This document shows, piece by piece, positions 27,186-36,076 of a stretch of 64,000 nt of DNA; position 1 is the first letter of the stretch, and each line of letters starts with the position of its first letter. This DNA is from Marinobacter piscis (GTDB lineage: Bacteria > Pseudomonadota > Gammaproteobacteria > Pseudomonadales > Oleiphilaceae). The DNA is taken from contig NZ_VCGX01000001.1 of the NCBI RefSeq assembly GCF_007671655.1, forward strand, positions 1,025,917-1,089,916. Reading direction: 5' to 3'. The notes beneath the pieces are model-generated. The model did not search any database. It saw only the letters and a list, made by a program, of their open reading frames with translations, and was not told the DNA's origin. The position numbers and the translations under genes were made by a program.

Positions 27186-27214
27186 GGATTAGGTTGCAAA
27201 ACAAAACCTAATCC
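27186..27214. promoter_or_regulatory. Perfect inverted repeat, candidate operator
   Basis: GGATTAGGTT and AACCTAATCC are perfect inverted 10-mers separated by nine bases. They lie in the 219-bp gap between the divergent hydrolase (start 27153) and histidine phosphatase (start 27373), close to the hydrolase start. The arms could bind a dimeric regulator or form a leader hairpin in the hydrolase message. No regulator gene is adjacent. Confidence 0.5.
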
Positions 27215-27372
27215 TAATCAGCTGTGCGGTGGCTTGTCCAGTGTTTTTAGAGCAGGGATCAAAATTGAACGGGGCACTGGAATGAGCTCAGGTCATCGGG
27301 TGAGGGAGTAGCCAACACTGGCGGTCTGGGGCAGGATAAGGAATAAACTCACTGATTGGTGGCAAAAAAATT

Positions 27373-28047
27373 ATGGCAAAATTATTCATTGTCCGACACG
27401 GGCAGGCAGCTTTTGGTCAGGCCAATTATGATCAGTTATCCAGCGTTGGCTGGCAGCAGGCACGGTGGCTTGGTGAGTATTTCGCAGAGCGTGAACTGAC
27501 GTTTCACCGGGTGGTGGCAGGCGACTTGCAACGTCAGCAGGACACAGCGAAAGGTGTGCTTGAAGGCATGGCCGATACCAACTCACCGATAGTGACCCAC
27601 GCAGGGCTGAATGAGTATGACGGCGAGATGATGTACCAGGCCTTCACGGGTCAAAGTAACCAGCACCTGCACCAGAAGCGGGATTTCAAGGATTACTGGC
27701 GCACCTTCCGTTCCGCTTACGAGGCCTGGATTGATGATGAGCTGACCGACATAACCGAAACCTGGGGCGATTTTGGCAGCCGTGTTGAAGAGGCGATCGT
27801 TCACGCCTGCGAAGGTGCCGGGCGCGAGGACGCTGTACTGGTTGTAACTTCAGGAGGTGTGATTGGCAGCGCCCTGACAGCGTTGGTGGAAGGTCCTCAG
27901 AGGGGTGCCATCAACTTTAACTTTCAGTTCCGCAATACCGGATTCTGCGAAGTCATTATGGGGCGCAGCGCCCGCCGGCTACTGAGTTTTAATAATGTGC
28001 CGCATCTGGACCGGGCAGGGCGCCGTCATGCATTAACCCACGTATAA
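27373..28047 (+). CDS. Histidine phosphatase family protein
   Basis: A 224-residue protein of the phosphoglycerate mutase-like superfamily. The catalytic RHG motif appears at the very start as FIVRHGQA (residues 5-12), and a second histidine region TSGGVIGSALTAL near 158 takes the place of the usual distal catalytic pair. Such proteins remove phosphate from small molecules or proteins; the substrate cannot be predicted. Only a weak ribosome site is seen. It starts a plus-strand group with a hotdog thioesterase 46 bp downstream. Confidence 0.88.
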   Translation: MAKLFIVRHGQAAFGQANYDQLSSVGWQQARWLGEYFAERELTFHRVVAGDLQRQQDTAKGVLEGMADTNSPIVTHAGLNEYDGEMMYQAFTGQSNQHLHQKRDFKDYWRTFRSAYEAWIDDELTDITETWGDFGSRVEEAIVHACEGAGREDAVLVVTSGGVIGSALTALVEGPQRGAINFNFQFRNTGFCEVIMGRSARRLLSFNNVPHLDRAGRRHALTHV

Positions 28048-28093
28048 TCCGTACCCCAATCCATTCTTATTTATTTACCGGGTGATCAGATCT

Positions 28094-28540
28094 ATGGCTC
28101 GAGTGAAACTGGCGTTTCCTGATGAAGTGTTCGTATTTTCCACTAAGATGCCGGTACGGATTACCGACATCAATGGTGCGAACCACCTGGGCAATGATGC
28201 CCTGATCTCCATGCTCTCGGAGGCGCGCGCGCAGTTTATGGTGCAGATGAGCCTTCAGGAGCAAATTGCCGATGGCGTTATCATTGTTGTGACGGATCTG
28301 GCGACAATGTATCAGTCAGAGTCATTCTATCCGGAAATTCTGCGCTTTGAAGTGGGAACCACAGACCTGAACAAATATGGCGGTGACTATGTGTTTCGGG
28401 TTACCAAGGCGGCAAGCGGTCAACCTGTAGCTCTGGCTAAGTATGGCTTTGTGTTTCTTGATGTTCGTCAGAAGAAAGTCGTCGAAATGCCAGACTATGT
28501 CCGTGAACAGCTTACTAACGCCACAGTTGCCAGTCAGTAG
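28094..28540 (+). CDS. Thioesterase, hotdog (4HBT) fold
   Basis: A 148-residue hotdog-fold protein from the ATG chosen here; a GTG four codons upstream is also possible. The core reads RITDINGANHLGNDALISML near residues 20-39, which matches the D-x-x-G-H-V-N-N start of the 4-hydroxybenzoyl-CoA thioesterase family, with leucine and glycine in place of the usual valine and asparagine. The small size agrees with a single-domain thioesterase that acts as a tetramer. It follows the histidine phosphatase closely and probably releases free acid from a CoA ester. Confidence 0.78.
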   Translation: MARVKLAFPDEVFVFSTKMPVRITDINGANHLGNDALISMLSEARAQFMVQMSLQEQIADGVIIVVTDLATMYQSESFYPEILRFEVGTTDLNKYGGDYVFRVTKAASGQPVALAKYGFVFLDVRQKKVVEMPDYVREQLTNATVASQ

Positions 28541-28765
28541 CAGCCGTTTCGAGCTTCGTGTTCTGGCTGGCGAAATATATTTCCGAATGTGTTGACCCGT
28601 GGCTGGAGTGCATGGCAAATTAAAGGTCATACTTAAGCTTTATAGAGATACCCTGACCATAATTTATGGGGCTTATCGCGCTGTCCGAAGTCTGTTCTGA
28701 ATTGGCGCTGAAAAATAGCCGTCCCTGTAACCACAAAAACAATGCAGGACTTAAGGAGAACAAAA

Positions 28766-29554
28766 ATGAAGCGTTTTATAGAGCAAGTCGCCATTGTGAC
28801 CGGGGCCGGAAGCGGCATCGGTCGTGCTACCGCTCTGAGACTTGCTCAAGAGGGCGCCAGGGTGGTCCTGGCGGACTGGTCAGAAGACGGTCTTCAGGAC
28901 ACTGTGTCACAACTCCCCCCGGAAACAGCCTATATTGAGCGCAAGCTGGATATCTCGGATGAAGCGGGCGTCATAGCTCTGGTCTCTGAAACCAAAGAGC
29001 AGTTCGGGCAGATTGATATTCTGATTAATAACGCAGGTATCTCGGGCGGCAGCTACCCTCCGGTGACGGAAAATGAACGGGCCGACTGGGAGCAGATTCT
29101 GGGCGTCAATCTGATTGGTGCCATGCTGATGATCAAACATGTAGCGCCTCATATGCAGGAGCGCAAGGAAGGCGCGGTCGTTAACACAGCGTCAGTGGCG
29201 GGCATTCGTTCAGGTGCCGGCGGTAACCCTTATAGCGCTTCCAAAGCTGGCGTGATTAACCTGACTCAGACCGCAGCTTGTGATCTGGGTGGATTTAATA
29301 TCCGGGTCAATGCTGTGTGCCCCGGCCTGGTTGAAACCGGCATGACCAGGCCCGTTTTTGACTATGCCCGCGCCAACGAGAAAGAACACAAGCTGGGCGG
29401 TCGCTGTGAACTGCGCCGTTATGGAAAGCCTGAAGAGCTGGCTGCAGCTATTTGTTTTCTGGCTTCCGATGACGCCAGTTATATCACCGGGCAGGCACTG
29501 CCTGTAGATGGAGGTAACACCGCCTCCCTCAACATGCCTGGAATGAAGGTGTAG
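28766..29554 (+). CDS. SDR-family oxidoreductase
   Basis: A 262-residue short-chain dehydrogenase starting MKRFIEQVAIVTG after an AAGGAG site. GAGSGIG is near residues 12-18, NNAGISGG near 89-96, the catalytic serine in NTASVAGI near 140 and YSASKAG near 158-164. LADWS after the second strand suggests NAD preference. The C-terminal YITGQALPVDGG is standard. It lies 75 bp before an ACAD11-like acyl-CoA dehydrogenase, and that dehydrogenase is followed by a kinase-like protein, so it may oxidise a hydroxylated acyl compound in that short pathway. Confidence 0.9.
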   Translation: MKRFIEQVAIVTGAGSGIGRATALRLAQEGARVVLADWSEDGLQDTVSQLPPETAYIERKLDISDEAGVIALVSETKEQFGQIDILINNAGISGGSYPPVTENERADWEQILGVNLIGAMLMIKHVAPHMQERKEGAVVNTASVAGIRSGAGGNPYSASKAGVINLTQTAACDLGGFNIRVNAVCPGLVETGMTRPVFDYARANEKEHKLGGRCELRRYGKPEELAAAICFLASDDASYITGQALPVDGGNTASLNMPGMKV

Positions 29555-29628
29555 CTCTGTTAGTAAACCTGGTGGGTGTGCCTTAATGGCCTCCACTGCT
29601 TCAAGTGAACAATAAATAAAGAGGCACG

Positions 29629-30846
29629 ATGATGTCGTACGAACCGTCAGAAAAAGTAAAAAAGCTTCAGAAAGAAGTCTCTGAATTTATGGACGCCTAC
29701 GTATATCCAAACGAGGCGAAGTATCACGAGCAGATAGAGAACTCTGATAACCGCTGGGCTCCGACTCCGATCATGGAAGAGCTCAAAGCTAAAGCCAAGA
29801 GTGCCGGTTTATGGAACTTGTTTCTGCCTGAAAGTGACCGTGGCGCTGGTCTGACAAACCTCGAGTACGCCTACCTGTGTGAAATTATGGGGCGTTCTCA
29901 CATGGCCCCGGAAGTTTTCAACTGCTCCGCGCCCGATACCGGCAATATGGAAACGATTGAGCGTTATGGCAGCGAAGAGCAGAAGGAGCAGTGGCTCAAG
30001 CCTTTACTGGAAGGTGAAATCCGTTCCTGCTTTTCCATGACCGAGCCAGACGTAGCGTCCTCTGACGCCACCAACATCGCCTGTGAAATACGTCGTGAAG
30101 GCGATGAGTATGTCATCAATGGTAAGAAGTGGTGGTCATCCGGTGCTATGACCACGACCAGCAAGATTGCCATTGTGATGGGTAAGACCGACCCAGGCGC
30201 CGAACGACACAAGCAGCAGTCCATGATTCTTGTACCTCTGGACACTCCGGGCGTCGAAATTGTCCGTGCTTTGCACGTATTCGGATACGACCATGCACCT
30301 CACGGTCATGCGGAAATTCACTACAATAATGTGCGCGTACCTGCATCCAATATTCTTCTCGGTGAAGGTCGTGGCTTTGAGATTGCGCAAGGCCGCCTTG
30401 GGCCAGGGCGCATCCACCACTGCATGCGCACAATCGGTGTAGCCGAGCGCGCGCTGGAACTTATGTGCGAACGTGCCAACGCCCGTGAAGCTTTTGGTCG
30501 CCCGTTAGTGGAGTTCGACTCCATTCGTAAAGACATCGCCCGTTCACGCATGGAAATTGAGCAGGCGCGCCTGTTGACTCTCAAGGCGGCGCATATGATG
30601 GATACCGTCGGAAACAAGGTCGCCCGTCAGGAAATCGCAATGATCAAGGTGGTTGCGCCTAACATGGCACAAAAGATCCTGGACCGTGCTATTCAGGTGC
30701 ATGGCGGCGCCGGAGTCAGTCAGGATACCTTCCTGGCAGCCGCCTGGGCTGGTGTGCGTACGCTTCGTCTTGCTGATGGCCCGGATGAAGTTCACATGGA
30801 TGCGATCGCGAAAATGGAGTTGAGAAACTACCCGCGCACCCATTAA
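29629..30846 (+). CDS. Acyl-CoA dehydrogenase, ACAD10/11-like (second paralogue)
   Basis: A 405-residue acyl-CoA dehydrogenase; ATG codons at 29629 and 29632 are equally possible. It shares with 9797-11068 the marks [49 protein letters not shown] and [14 protein letters not shown] near residues 378-390. The base position again shows ADGPD instead of YEGT. Next on the strand is an APH-type phosphotransferase gene. In animals the two domains are fused in ACAD10 and ACAD11; in the Pseudomonas levulinate pathway separate kinase and dehydrogenase proteins remove a 4-hydroxyl group after phosphorylation. A similar role is inferred here. Confidence 0.92.
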   Translation: MMSYEPSEKVKKLQKEVSEFMDAYVYPNEAKYHEQIENSDNRWAPTPIMEELKAKAKSAGLWNLFLPESDRGAGLTNLEYAYLCEIMGRSHMAPEVFNCSAPDTGNMETIERYGSEEQKEQWLKPLLEGEIRSCFSMTEPDVASSDATNIACEIRREGDEYVINGKKWWSSGAMTTTSKIAIVMGKTDPGAERHKQQSMILVPLDTPGVEIVRALHVFGYDHAPHGHAEIHYNNVRVPASNILLGEGRGFEIAQGRLGPGRIHHCMRTIGVAERALELMCERANAREAFGRPLVEFDSIRKDIARSRMEIEQARLLTLKAAHMMDTVGNKVARQEIAMIKVVAPNMAQKILDRAIQVHGGAGVSQDTFLAAAWAGVRTLRLADGPDEVHMDAIAKMELRNYPRTH

Positions 30847-30881
30847 GTCGGGGCGCAAACGCGGCGAGTTCCGTCCACCAA

Positions 30882-30917
30882 CACTATCAACCCCTGTCTG
30901 TAACGGGGTTGATAGTG
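30882..30917 (+). other. Perfect 13-bp hairpin between dehydrogenase and kinase genes
   Basis: CACTATCAACCCC (30882-30894) and GGGGTTGATAGTG (30905-30917) pair perfectly around a 10-base loop. The hairpin lies 36 bp after the dehydrogenase stop and 24 bp before the kinase start. No T run follows, so it may be an mRNA stabiliser or partial terminator that sets the ratio of the two products. Confidence 0.65.
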
Positions 30918-30941
30918 ACGTCATTACTTGCAGAGGTTTTT

Positions 30942-32015
30942 ATGAGTACTGGTCCCAGTTTGGTGGACGTCCTCGACGCCCACCGATTCGATGAATCGAA
31001 GCTGCTTGCGTGGCTGCAAAAAGAAATTCCGGGTTTTGGTCGTGATCTCCAGATCAAGCAGTTCCAGGGTGGGCAGTCCAACCCTACCTTTCTGCTGACC
31101 TCAGATAACAAGCGTTACGTGCTTCGTAAAAAGCCACCCGGCAAAACGCTTCCGTCGGCCCATATGGTAGAGCGCGAGTACAAAGTGATCCGCGCCCTGT
31201 TTGATAACACCGATGTGCCTGTCCCAAGAGCGCGTGTGCTTTGCGAGGACAGCGAGGTGATCGGCACACCTTTTTATGTCATGGACTTTATGGAAGGTCG
31301 GGTTCTGAGTCACCCCGCTTTGCCAGACCTGGAGTGGGCGGAACGTCGTCCGGTTCATGAAGCTGCGATTGATACCATGGCAAAAATGCACTCGGTTGAT
31401 GTGGAGAAAGTGGGGCTGGGGGATTTTGGTCGTCCCGAAGGCTATGTGGCCCGCCAGGTGGCCCGCTGGACAAAGCAGTATGAAGCCTCCAAGACCAATG
31501 ATATGCCGTCGATGGATAAGCTGATGAAGTGGCTGCCCGAAAACCTGCCGGCGAAAGACGAGTACGCCATTGCTCATGGTGACTATCGGTTAGGTAATCT
31601 GATGTTACACCCGGACCGCCCGGAAGTGATTGCTGTCCTCGACTGGGAACTTTCCACGCTGGGTCATCCGCTGGCGGACCTTGCGTATTATTGCCTGCCC
31701 TACCATCTGGACTCAGGCTTCGAGGGAATGCGGGGTATGGCAGGTGAAAACCTGGATGACATTGGGATTCCAACAGAACAAGAGACTATTGAACGTTATT
31801 GCAAGGCCTCGGGCCGTGACGGAATAGATGACTGGCACGTATTTGTGTCTTTTTCACTATTCAGGCTGGCCGCTATTGTGCAGGGGGTCTATGCCCGTGC
31901 GCTGGCAGGCAATGCCAGTAATGCAGATGCTCTGGAAGTGGGTAAACGTGCCCACGTACTGGCAGACGCTGGCTGGTCGGTAGCCCAGAAAGGCAGTAAG
32001 CGCATTCAGTTATAA
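30942..32015 (+). CDS. APH-family phosphotransferase (ACAD10/11 kinase-domain homologue)
   Basis: A 357-residue protein of the aminoglycoside phosphotransferase/choline kinase fold, starting MSTGPSLVDV after AGAGG. The N-lobe has KQFQGGQSNPTFLL and YVLRKKPPGK near residues 35-65, holding the ATP lysine. The catalytic loop is HGDYRLGNLMLH near 211-222 and the metal-binding aspartate is in AVLDWE near 229-234. This is the form fused to the dehydrogenase in eukaryotic ACAD10/11 and is also like LvaA, which phosphorylates 4-hydroxyacyl-CoA. Antibiotic resistance is unlikely in this context. It lies directly after an ACAD11-like dehydrogenase. Confidence 0.9.
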   Translation: MSTGPSLVDVLDAHRFDESKLLAWLQKEIPGFGRDLQIKQFQGGQSNPTFLLTSDNKRYVLRKKPPGKTLPSAHMVEREYKVIRALFDNTDVPVPRARVLCEDSEVIGTPFYVMDFMEGRVLSHPALPDLEWAERRPVHEAAIDTMAKMHSVDVEKVGLGDFGRPEGYVARQVARWTKQYEASKTNDMPSMDKLMKWLPENLPAKDEYAIAHGDYRLGNLMLHPDRPEVIAVLDWELSTLGHPLADLAYYCLPYHLDSGFEGMRGMAGENLDDIGIPTEQETIERYCKASGRDGIDDWHVFVSFSLFRLAAIVQGVYARALAGNASNADALEVGKRAHVLADAGWSVAQKGSKRIQL

Positions 32016-32118
32016 GTGATCTGAACGGTGGCGGACCTGAATCGTTGTCATTGAAACTGACGATCGGGCCGCCCCGGAATTCCAGATGCTGTTACGGCAT
32101 CCGTGAAGGTGTCTACGT

Positions 32119-32577
32119 TTACGGTTTGACGTACATAGCGAGGTTTTCTGCTACCACTGCAGGCTTGTCTTCACCTTTGATTTCTATGACGGTTTTATAG
32201 GTGGCTAAGACGCGCTTCTCATCGATATCTTCCACGCTGATTAACTCGATGGTCGAGCGAATGTCAGAGCCGGATTTAACGGCCGCGGGAAGGCGTACTT
32301 TGTTCATGCCATAGTTGATGGTGGCAGCCGGCCCGGTCACGGTCATTGCCGATTGATTGAGTTGCGGAATCAGTGACAGTGTCAGGAACCCATGGGCTAC
32401 CGGGGCTCCCCAGGGGGCTTCGTTCTTTGCCCGCTCTACGTCAACGTGAATCCATTGGTGATCACCGGTGGCATCTGCAAAGGCCTGAATCATTTCCTGG
32501 CTGATATTCTTCCAGGGGCTTTGGCCTACATGCTTTCCTGTGTAGTTAGGCAGTTCTTCAAGTGTGATCGTTGTCAT
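32119..32577 (-). CDS. MaoC-family (R)-specific enoyl-CoA hydratase
   Basis: A 152-residue single hotdog-domain hydratase. The hydratase signature is visible as FADATGDHQWIHVD near residues 34-47 (catalytic Asp and His) followed by APVAHGFLTLSLIPQL near 60-75. It adds water to trans-2-enoyl-CoA to give the (R)-3-hydroxyacyl-CoA, which can enter PHA synthesis or be re-oxidised. The size fits PhaJ/MaoC monodomain proteins. It is convergent with the kinase gene and divergent from the MDR reductase gene. Confidence 0.9.
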   Translation of the reverse strand: MTTITLEELPNYTGKHVGQSPWKNISQEMIQAFADATGDHQWIHVDVERAKNEAPWGAPVAHGFLTLSLIPQLNQSAMTVTGPAATINYGMNKVRLPAAVKSGSDIRSTIELISVEDIDEKRVLATYKTVIEIKGEDKPAVVAENLAMYVKP

Positions 32578-32682
32578 TATAGTTACCTGATTTTAGTTTC
32601 ATGAAGATCAACTCCAACAGCTATTCTCATGTACCTGAGTTAACAGTGCAACAACAAAAAACGATGATAAAAAAGGTGTGAT

Positions 32683-33696
32683 ATGACGAAGAATCAGAAG
32701 TTTACACTCGTGAAACGCCCGGTCGGAATGCCCGATGAGACACACCTGAAGCTGGAGGAAAGTGCAATTCCGAGAGCTGGCGAAGATGAGGTGCTTTTGC
32801 AGACCCGGTACCTGTCCCTGGACCCTTACATGCGCGGCCGGATGAATGACAGTGCGTCCTATGCCACGCCAGTCGGACTTGGAGAGGTAATGACCGGTGA
32901 GGCGGTCAGTGAAGTGCTGGAAAGCCGCCATCCGGACCTTTCCCCTGGCGATATGGTCATTGCTCGTACCGGTTGGCAAACGCACTCTGTGGCGCGCGCC
33001 GATGCACTGTATCGAATTGATCCGGGGCTGGCGCCACCCAGTGCCTGGCTCGGCGTTATGGGAATGACGGGGTTTACCGCCTATGTCGGGCTGCTTGAGT
33101 TTGGGAGACCAAAGCCCGGCGAGACAGTGGTCGTATCGGCCGCATCGGGTGCTGTGGGCCAGGTTGTAGGTCAGATTGCAAAAATGAAAGGGTGCCGGGT
33201 AGTGGGCGTGGCTGGTGCGAATGACAAATGCCAGCATGTTGTTGATCACTATGGCTTTGATGCCTGCGTTAACTACAAGGATGATAACTTTGAGGACCAG
33301 CTTGAAAAGGCCTGTCCCAATGGCATTGATGTGTATTTTGAAAATGTCGGCGGCAAGGTATTTGAAGCGGTAATGAAGTTAGTGAACCCGTTCGCCCGCA
33401 TTCCCGTCTGCGGCCGAATTGCACATTATAATCAGACCGAATTGCCCGAAGGGCCTGATCGACTGGTTCCGTTTATGGGGCAGATTCTGATCAAACGCCT
33501 GATGTTCCGAGGCTTCATCCAGTCAGACCACCATGAACTGTTGCCCCAGTTTCGTCGTGACATGAGCCAGTGGCTGGAGGAAGGCAAAGTGAGGTATCAG
33601 GAGGATGTGGTTGAAGGTTTTGAAAACGCCTTGAGCGCCTTTCAGGGGCTGCTACAGGGTCGAAACCGGGGCAAGCTGGTGATCAAGGTATCTTGA
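32683..33696 (+). CDS. NADP-dependent MDR oxidoreductase (CurA / prostaglandin reductase-like)
   Basis: A 337-residue zinc-free medium-chain reductase. The N-terminal RYLSLDPYMRGRM near residues 46-58 is the mark of the leukotriene B4 dehydrogenase / CurA subfamily. The cofactor part has SAASGAVGQVVGQIAKMKGCRVVG near 152-175, and the ENVGGKVFE region near 222-230 is also typical. These enzymes reduce the double bond of alpha,beta-unsaturated ketones or aldehydes with NADPH. It starts after AAGGTG and is 87 bp upstream of the nitronate monooxygenase-like gene, probably co-transcribed. Confidence 0.92.
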   Translation: MTKNQKFTLVKRPVGMPDETHLKLEESAIPRAGEDEVLLQTRYLSLDPYMRGRMNDSASYATPVGLGEVMTGEAVSEVLESRHPDLSPGDMVIARTGWQTHSVARADALYRIDPGLAPPSAWLGVMGMTGFTAYVGLLEFGRPKPGETVVVSAASGAVGQVVGQIAKMKGCRVVGVAGANDKCQHVVDHYGFDACVNYKDDNFEDQLEKACPNGIDVYFENVGGKVFEAVMKLVNPFARIPVCGRIAHYNQTELPEGPDRLVPFMGQILIKRLMFRGFIQSDHHELLPQFRRDMSQWLEEGKVRYQEDVVEGFENALSAFQGLLQGRNRGKLVIKVS

Positions 33697-33783
33697 GGCT
33701 GTGATAACAGCAAACCGGCTAATAATGAAACTCTATTTCCATATACAGAATGGAGCGTTGAAGATGCTGACTAGGGGAACGCT

Positions 33784-34758
33784 ATGAAAACCAGAATTAC
33801 TGAGTTATTTGGCATCGAACACCCGATTATTCAGGGTGGGATGCACTGGGTAGGGTATGCTGAGCTGGCTGCCGCTGTGTCTAATGCGGGCGGTCTGGGC
33901 ATTATTACCGCATTAACCCAGCCTACACCTGAGGATCTGGCGAAAGAGATTGCTCGCTGTAAAACACTCACCGATAAGCCCATCGGCGTTAACCTGACCT
34001 TCCTGCCATCGTTCAAGGAGCCACCCTATCCTGAGTATATCCAGGCGATTATTGATGGCGGTGTGAAGATTGTGGAAACCGCTGGCCGTAGTCCGGAAAA
34101 GTACATGCCTGCGCTGAAGGAGGCCGGCATAAAGGTTATCCACAAGTGTACGTCAGTACGCCACGCTCTTAAGGCCCAGAAAATTGGTTGTGATGCCGTC
34201 AGCGTTGATGGCTTTGAATGCGGCGGTCACCCGGGCGAGGATGATATACCGAACTTTATCTTGTTGCCGCGCGCGGCAGAAGAGCTGGATATCCCCTTTG
34301 TAGCATCTGGTGGCATGGCGGACGGCCGTAGCCTGGTTGCTGCCATGGCTCTGGGAGCCGACGGAATGAATATGGGCACCCGCTTTTTGGCTACTTCCGA
34401 CGCCCCTGTTCATGACTCGGTCAAGCAGGCAATTGTGGAGGCGGACGAGTTGCAGACGCGCCTGGTCATGCGCCCCTTGAGAAATACCGAGCGGGTGATG
34501 AAAAACAAGGCAGTGGATGAGATTCTCCGAATCGAGCAGGAGAAGGGTGCAGACACCCAGATTGACGATATCCGGCACCTGGTTACAGGCGCCAAAGGCA
34601 AGATGGTGCTACACGAGGGTAAAATGGACGAGGCCGCCTGGAGTTGTGGCATGGTGGCCGGACTGATTCACGATGTTCCATCCTGTGAAGAGTTAATTAC
34701 CCGTACCATGCGCGAGGCAGAAACCATTATTCGTGATCGCCTGGCAGGTGTTCTGTAA
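33784..34758 (+). CDS. Nitronate monooxygenase-family FMN protein
   Basis: A 324-residue TIM-barrel flavoprotein of the 2-nitropropane dioxygenase/nitronate monooxygenase family. Visible marks are HPIIQGGMHWVGYAELAAAV near residues 13-32, GGLGIIT near 38-44, DGFECGGHPGEDDI near 141-155 carrying the usual histidine, and ASGGMADGRSL then LGADGMNMGTRFLAT near 175-205 for FMN phosphate. Members oxidise nitronates, but many in fatty-acid clusters have other flavin-dependent roles, for example enoyl reductase-like ones. The AGGGGA site supports the start. The following gap before the convergent thiolase contains two hairpins. Confidence 0.88.
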   Translation: MKTRITELFGIEHPIIQGGMHWVGYAELAAAVSNAGGLGIITALTQPTPEDLAKEIARCKTLTDKPIGVNLTFLPSFKEPPYPEYIQAIIDGGVKIVETAGRSPEKYMPALKEAGIKVIHKCTSVRHALKAQKIGCDAVSVDGFECGGHPGEDDIPNFILLPRAAEELDIPFVASGGMADGRSLVAAMALGADGMNMGTRFLATSDAPVHDSVKQAIVEADELQTRLVMRPLRNTERVMKNKAVDEILRIEQEKGADTQIDDIRHLVTGAKGKMVLHEGKMDEAAWSCGMVAGLIHDVPSCEELITRTMREAETIIRDRLAGVL

Positions 34759-34768
34759 GGAGGCAGGG

Positions 34769-34828
34769 CGGCGTGCTTGCCTGCACGCCGTTAACTCCTG
34801 ATTTTCTCTCCGGGCCTCATGGGCCCGG
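34769..34828. terminator. Two hairpins between convergent genes
   Basis: CGGCGTGC/GCACGCCG (34769-34776 and 34783-34790) is a perfect 8-bp stem, and CCGGGCC/GGCCCGG (34810-34816 and 34822-34828) a perfect 7-bp stem. They lie in the gap between the convergent nitronate monooxygenase-like gene (stop 34758) and the thiolase gene (stop 34831), one close to each stop. T runs are lacking. Confidence 0.55.
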
Positions 34829-34830
34829 CA

Positions 34831-36015
34831 CTACAGAACCTCAAACAGACCGGCTGCGCCCATACCACCGCCAACACACATGGTGACAACAACGTATTTC
34901 ACGCCACGGCGCTTGCCCTCCAGCAGGGCGTGGCCAACCATGCGCGCGCCACTCATGCCATAGGGGTGACCAATAGAAATGGCGCCACCGTTAACGTTCA
35001 AGCGATCGTTAGGAATGCCCAGCTTGTCGCGACAGTACAGCACCTGCACCGCGAAGGCTTCGTTCAGTTCCCACAAGCCGATGTCGTCAATCTTGAGGCC
35101 ATGCTGCTTGAGCAGCTTTGGGATGGCATAAACCGGACCAATACCCATTTCCTCAGGTTTTAGCCCTGCGACGGCCATGCCCCGATAAGCGCCCAGTGGT
35201 TGTAAGCCACGTTGCTCGGCAAGTCTGGAATCCATCAGCACACAGGCACTGGCTCCATCAGACAGCTGGCTGGCGTTGCCGGCAGTAATGCAGCCACCTT
35301 CGATGACCGGGTTGAGCCCCGACAGGCCTTCGAGTTTGGTGGAAGGGCGGTTGCCTTCATCCTTGTCCAGGGTGGCTTCCTCGTAAGTCACTTCCCGGGT
35401 TTCTTTGTTCATCACTGCTTTGGTCGTTGTGACCGGTACAATTTCGTCGTCGAACAACCCCTTTTCCTGGGCGGCCGCGGTGCGCTGCTGGGACTGCAGA
35501 GCGTATTCATCCTGAAGTTCACGGCTGATGCCGTATACTTTGGCGACGTTTTCAGCGGTTTCCAGCATTGGCATATAGGCATGAGGCGCGTGTTTAATAA
35601 CGGTTTCGTCACGCTCGGAAGCCATCCACTCGAAGTTTTTCTGCTGAACGAGGGAAATGTTTTCGTGACCGGCACCAATGGCAATGTCCTGACCGTCAAA
35701 CATAATCTGTTTGGCTGCGGTAGCAATAGCCATCAGACCCGAAGCACACTGACGGTCCATGGTCATGCCGCTGACGCTTTGTGGCAGGCCGGAGGCCAGG
35801 GCCGCCAAACGACCCAGGTTCATACCGGCGGTGCCGCACGGCATGGCGGTACCCATGATCAGGTCTTCGATTTCTGCCGGATCGACCTTGGCACGCTCAA
35901 CCGCAGCTGTGATGGCGAACGACGCCATTGTTGGGGAATGGGTGTTATTAAACAGGCCTCTGAACGCCTTGCCAATAGGCGTGCGGGCGGTGGATACGAT
36001 GACAGCTTCTCTCAT
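34831..36015 (-). CDS. Acetyl-CoA C-acyltransferase (thiolase, second copy)
   Basis: A 394-residue degradative thiolase. The active cysteine is in [12 protein letters not shown] near residue 88, the histidine in [17 protein letters not shown] near 348 and the second cysteine in [16 protein letters not shown] near the C terminus. It differs from the 22883-24061 thiolase mainly in the first half and at the nucleophile loop (RQCASG against RFCSSG), so it may serve a different chain type. It is the last gene of the minus-strand unit that starts with the ABC importer and continues through the FadE-like dehydrogenase 61 bp upstream. Confidence 0.93.
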   Translation of the reverse strand: MREAVIVSTARTPIGKAFRGLFNNTHSPTMASFAITAAVERAKVDPAEIEDLIMGTAMPCGTAGMNLGRLAALASGLPQSVSGMTMDRQCASGLMAIATAAKQIMFDGQDIAIGAGHENISLVQQKNFEWMASERDETVIKHAPHAYMPMLETAENVAKVYGISRELQDEYALQSQQRTAAAQEKGLFDDEIVPVTTTKAVMNKETREVTYEEATLDKDEGNRPSTKLEGLSGLNPVIEGGCITAGNASQLSDGASACVLMDSRLAEQRGLQPLGAYRGMAVAGLKPEEMGIGPVYAIPKLLKQHGLKIDDIGLWELNEAFAVQVLYCRDKLGIPNDRLNVNGGAISIGHPYGMSGARMVGHALLEGKRRGVKYVVVTMCVGGGMGAAGLFEVL

Positions 36016-36076
36016 GACTTTTCCTTATTGTGTAAGCATGTAAACAAACTTGCTGGTCTTTGATTACAGCACTGGG

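Noticed and set aside
30942..32015. Aminoglycoside resistance gene reading of the APH-family protein
   Set aside because: The fold is shared with choline and hydroxyacyl-CoA kinases, and the neighbouring ACAD11-like gene fits the metabolic form far better.
32016..32118. Possible stem GGCGGACCTGA / TCGGGCCGCC between the kinase and MaoC genes
   Set aside because: Several mismatches and bulges and no T run; not strong enough to list as a terminator.
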